Assembly (NCBI GenBank): GCA_017165825.1
Contig: CM029372.1
Coordinates: 28,927,687 to 28,991,686, forward strand
DNA: 64,000 nt
Reading direction: 5' to 3'
From: Hepsetus odoe
Lineage: Eukaryota > Chordata > Actinopteri > Characiformes > Hepsetidae
Shown here: positions 62,190 through 64,000 of the stretch, piece after piece
How positions within the stretch are numbered: position 1 is the stretch's first letter
Layout: every line of letters starts with the position of its first letter
Translations under genes and position numbers: made by a program
The notes under the pieces: model-generated
Database searches by the model: none
What the model was told of the DNA's origin: nothing
The model's input: only the letters and a program-made list of their open reading frames with translations

Positions 62190-62792
62190 TTTAAGGCTTG
62201 CTTTATATCAAATATAGTAAAAAATGGGGTGCTCAAAAATATTAGCCCCATGTGAATGTTTGCTTTCAAAACACACCTTCAGTAATTAACCAATCAGCTC
62301 TGAAACCACACCTGTGCAGTCAACTGGCTTCCTAACAACATTCAGTCAGCATCAAAAGACTCAGAGGAACAGGGCACCTGAACACACGAGAGGGGTACTG
62401 TTACTCACCATGCCAAAGACAAAGGAACTCAGTCTGGAGCGCAGAGAGAAGGTAATAGAGGCTCATGATAAGGGGGAAGGCTACACTGCTGTTTCCAAGC
62501 GGTTCACAGTGTCTAGAACTGCTGTACGTTCATCAATGCCGAGTACAAGAAGACAAATTCTGAAAGAATCAAACCTGCCGTGGCCGTAAGTGCAAGATTT
62601 TAAGACCTCTGGAGAGGAAAATAGTCAGAAATGTCAGCGAGGAGCCCCGGGCATCTGCCAAGATGATTGTTCTAACCTGGCCTCTTCTGGAGTTGATGTT
62701 TCAAGGAGCACAGTTGTGAGGGCTCTTCATCGTGGTGGGCTTCAGGGCCATCGTCCCAGAAGAACCCCTTTACTCAAAGAGCAGCACATGAA
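62190..62792 (+). mobile_element. Tc1-like transposon, 5' part
   Basis: A leader with gggtgctcaaaaatattagc is followed by a transposase start at 62410 (MPKTKELSLERREKVIEAHD, KRFTVSRTAVRS), a paired-type helix-turn-helix. Frames break at 62590 and resume (GVDVSRSTVVRALHRGGLQG). The element stops at 62792 where a family A SINE tail begins. Confidence 0.85.
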
Positions 62793-62890
62793 TGTGAAAG
62801 TGACAACCCTTGTCATTGCAAGGTCACAGCACAGCACACAGTGAACCACAACAAAATTGGACCTCTGCATTTAACCCATGCAAACACCGT
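62793..62890 (-). mobile_element. SINE family A tail fragment (type ii)
   Basis: tgtgaaagtgacaacccttg ... attggacctctgcatttaac; the head is missing. Confidence 0.82.
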
Positions 62891-63029
62891 TTGCACAATG
62901 CCACAATGCCTTTATCTTCAACTCATGTTCCAGTGAAAGGTGTGCAGAGTGACCTTTAGTTTGGCTGAACCAGAGGAAGCTGTTTGATCAGTGAAACAAT
63001 AGTGATCATTGCTGCCTTCTGTGGGAACA

Positions 63030-63170
63030 GTGATCACAAAGTCCTGCCTGTAGCACTACCGCCAAAGCCTGAACTCCAAGGACCTCCAGGGAGACGGTCC
63101 CTGTAATCAGCAACTGGAAGTCTCCCTGGAGAAGAGCATCTGACACAGTAGCTGAACAGTAGCTTGTGTG
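63030..63170 (+). mobile_element. SINE family B body and tail fragment
   Basis: agcactaccgccaaagcctg, gacctccagggagacggtcc, ctggagaagagcatctgaca; the head is missing. Confidence 0.7.
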
Positions 63171-63486
63171 ACGATGTAAAATAAATAGAACCAAAACTTA
63201 ATTTGTTATATTTTAAATGTTTTTTTTTATTCAAAAGGCTTTTATGCTCAAGCTACCTTCCATGATGAGCATTCAGCCTCAACACAGGTCCCTTCCGGTC
63301 TGGGAACAAGGGGCTGGTGTTTATGGTGCACTGTGGAAATCTTAAGAGAAGATAGTTCCAGTGGAGGAATCCTGATGATGGGACACCCTAGAAAATGTGA
63401 GACATTATGAGATGGTGTAGCAGGGATGTTCTCTAAGACAAGTTCACTCTGCAGGATCTTAGTCCTGATTCTTTGCAAGATTACAC

Positions 63487-63577
63487 CTCACCTTTGATGC
63501 ATCATCTGGAATCCTGACCATCCCACATGGACCTAAGGTCTCTGGCTGCTGGAGCACAGTCGGAAAATCTGTGCGTG
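63487..63577 (+). repeat. Duplicated segment of unknown nature, copy 2
   Basis: Second copy of 60252-60342. From 63486 the plus strand is open for about 87 codons (LTFDASSGILTIPHGPKVSG at the start) to a tga near 63746. I recognise no domain. Confidence 0.75.
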
Positions 63578-63579
63578 AC

Positions 63580-64000
63580 AAGCCTTTGTTCAGGACGTGT
63601 GCGAGACCTTCACCTATGGCTAATCCCGCTGGACGTCACCTGTTGTCCTTCGTAGAGACGAGCTCTGAGCTGACAGCATTTCCAATAACAGCAGTGACGC
63701 ACCCTAGAGCTCACCTGGTGACAGGTGTTCACTTTGCTCACAGGTGAGCATGCGGAGCAGTCGATTAAGAGTGTAATGCTGTTGTGTAAACACCTGTCAG
63801 AGCAGCGACCTTTCTTGTCAGGTCGGTTTGAGGACTTCAGTTTAATAGCTGCCTGTGAAAACCCTCAACCTCAAGGAGCTCCAAGGAGACTCTCCATCAT
63901 CACCTCACTTACAGCACTGCAGTCCTGATCCCTCCTTCCTGTTCTGTGTGAGACAGTAGGTTCAGCGATTATGTACAAAACACACGTAACTCCAGTATAA
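63580..64000. other. No gene recognised
   Basis: Open frames exist (for example 63725-63928) but without recognisable motifs or splice context. Confidence 0.35.

Overview
This is eukaryotic nuclear DNA, most likely from a ray-finned (teleost-type) fish. The evidence is spliceosomal introns with GT/AG junctions, L2-, Rex/CR1- and RTE-type LINEs, Tc1-like transposons, tRNA-headed SINEs, (CA)n/(GT)n and (ATT)n microsatellites and many minisatellites. No prokaryotic features, CRISPR arrays or true tRNA/rRNA genes were seen. About half of the window is recognisable repeat.

Layout. 1.3-3.2 kb: final exon of a C2H2 zinc-finger gene (+) with 18 complete fingers, including a five-finger internal duplication. 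5.2-8.2 kb: a broken L2-type LINE, a SINE and an RTE fragment. 8.6-11.3 kb: a complete six-exon granzyme-like serine protease gene (+). 12.5-15.8 kb: a nearly complete LINE (-) abutting the 3' tail of a second LINE. 17.4-25.0 kb: a decayed C-terminal half of a MARK1-like kinase gene (-), with its UBA, spacer and KA1 exons but no kinase domain. 25.4-29.3 kb: two pieces of a third LINE family, plus SINE and RTE pieces.

29.5-59.6 kb: one large gene (+), reconstructed here exon by exon. It encodes about 1,042 residues: an N-terminal SAM domain, two ubiquitin-like beta-grasp domains, a long unassigned middle, a von Willebrand factor A domain with an intact MIDAS motif, and a C-terminal E2 ubiquitin-conjugating (UBC) domain that keeps the catalytic cysteine position. 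A perfect interferon-stimulated response element lies just upstream of its probable non-coding first exon. This interferon-responsive SAM-Ubl-vWA-E2 protein is the best candidate for an undescribed system in the window. Its introns have absorbed a 3.9-kb LINE (inserted inside a minisatellite), a solo LTR, interstitial telomere-like repeats, Tc1 elements and many SINEs. 59.6-64 kb: minisatellites, SINEs, a Tc1-like remnant and a duplicated segment of unknown nature; no confident gene.

The mobile elements also tell a story. One tRNA-derived SINE head occurs with three different 3' tails, and one of those tails matches the 3' end of a LINE in this same window. Exon coordinates were read by eye from splice consensus and phase continuity. 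Family assignments are from motif recognition, not database searches.
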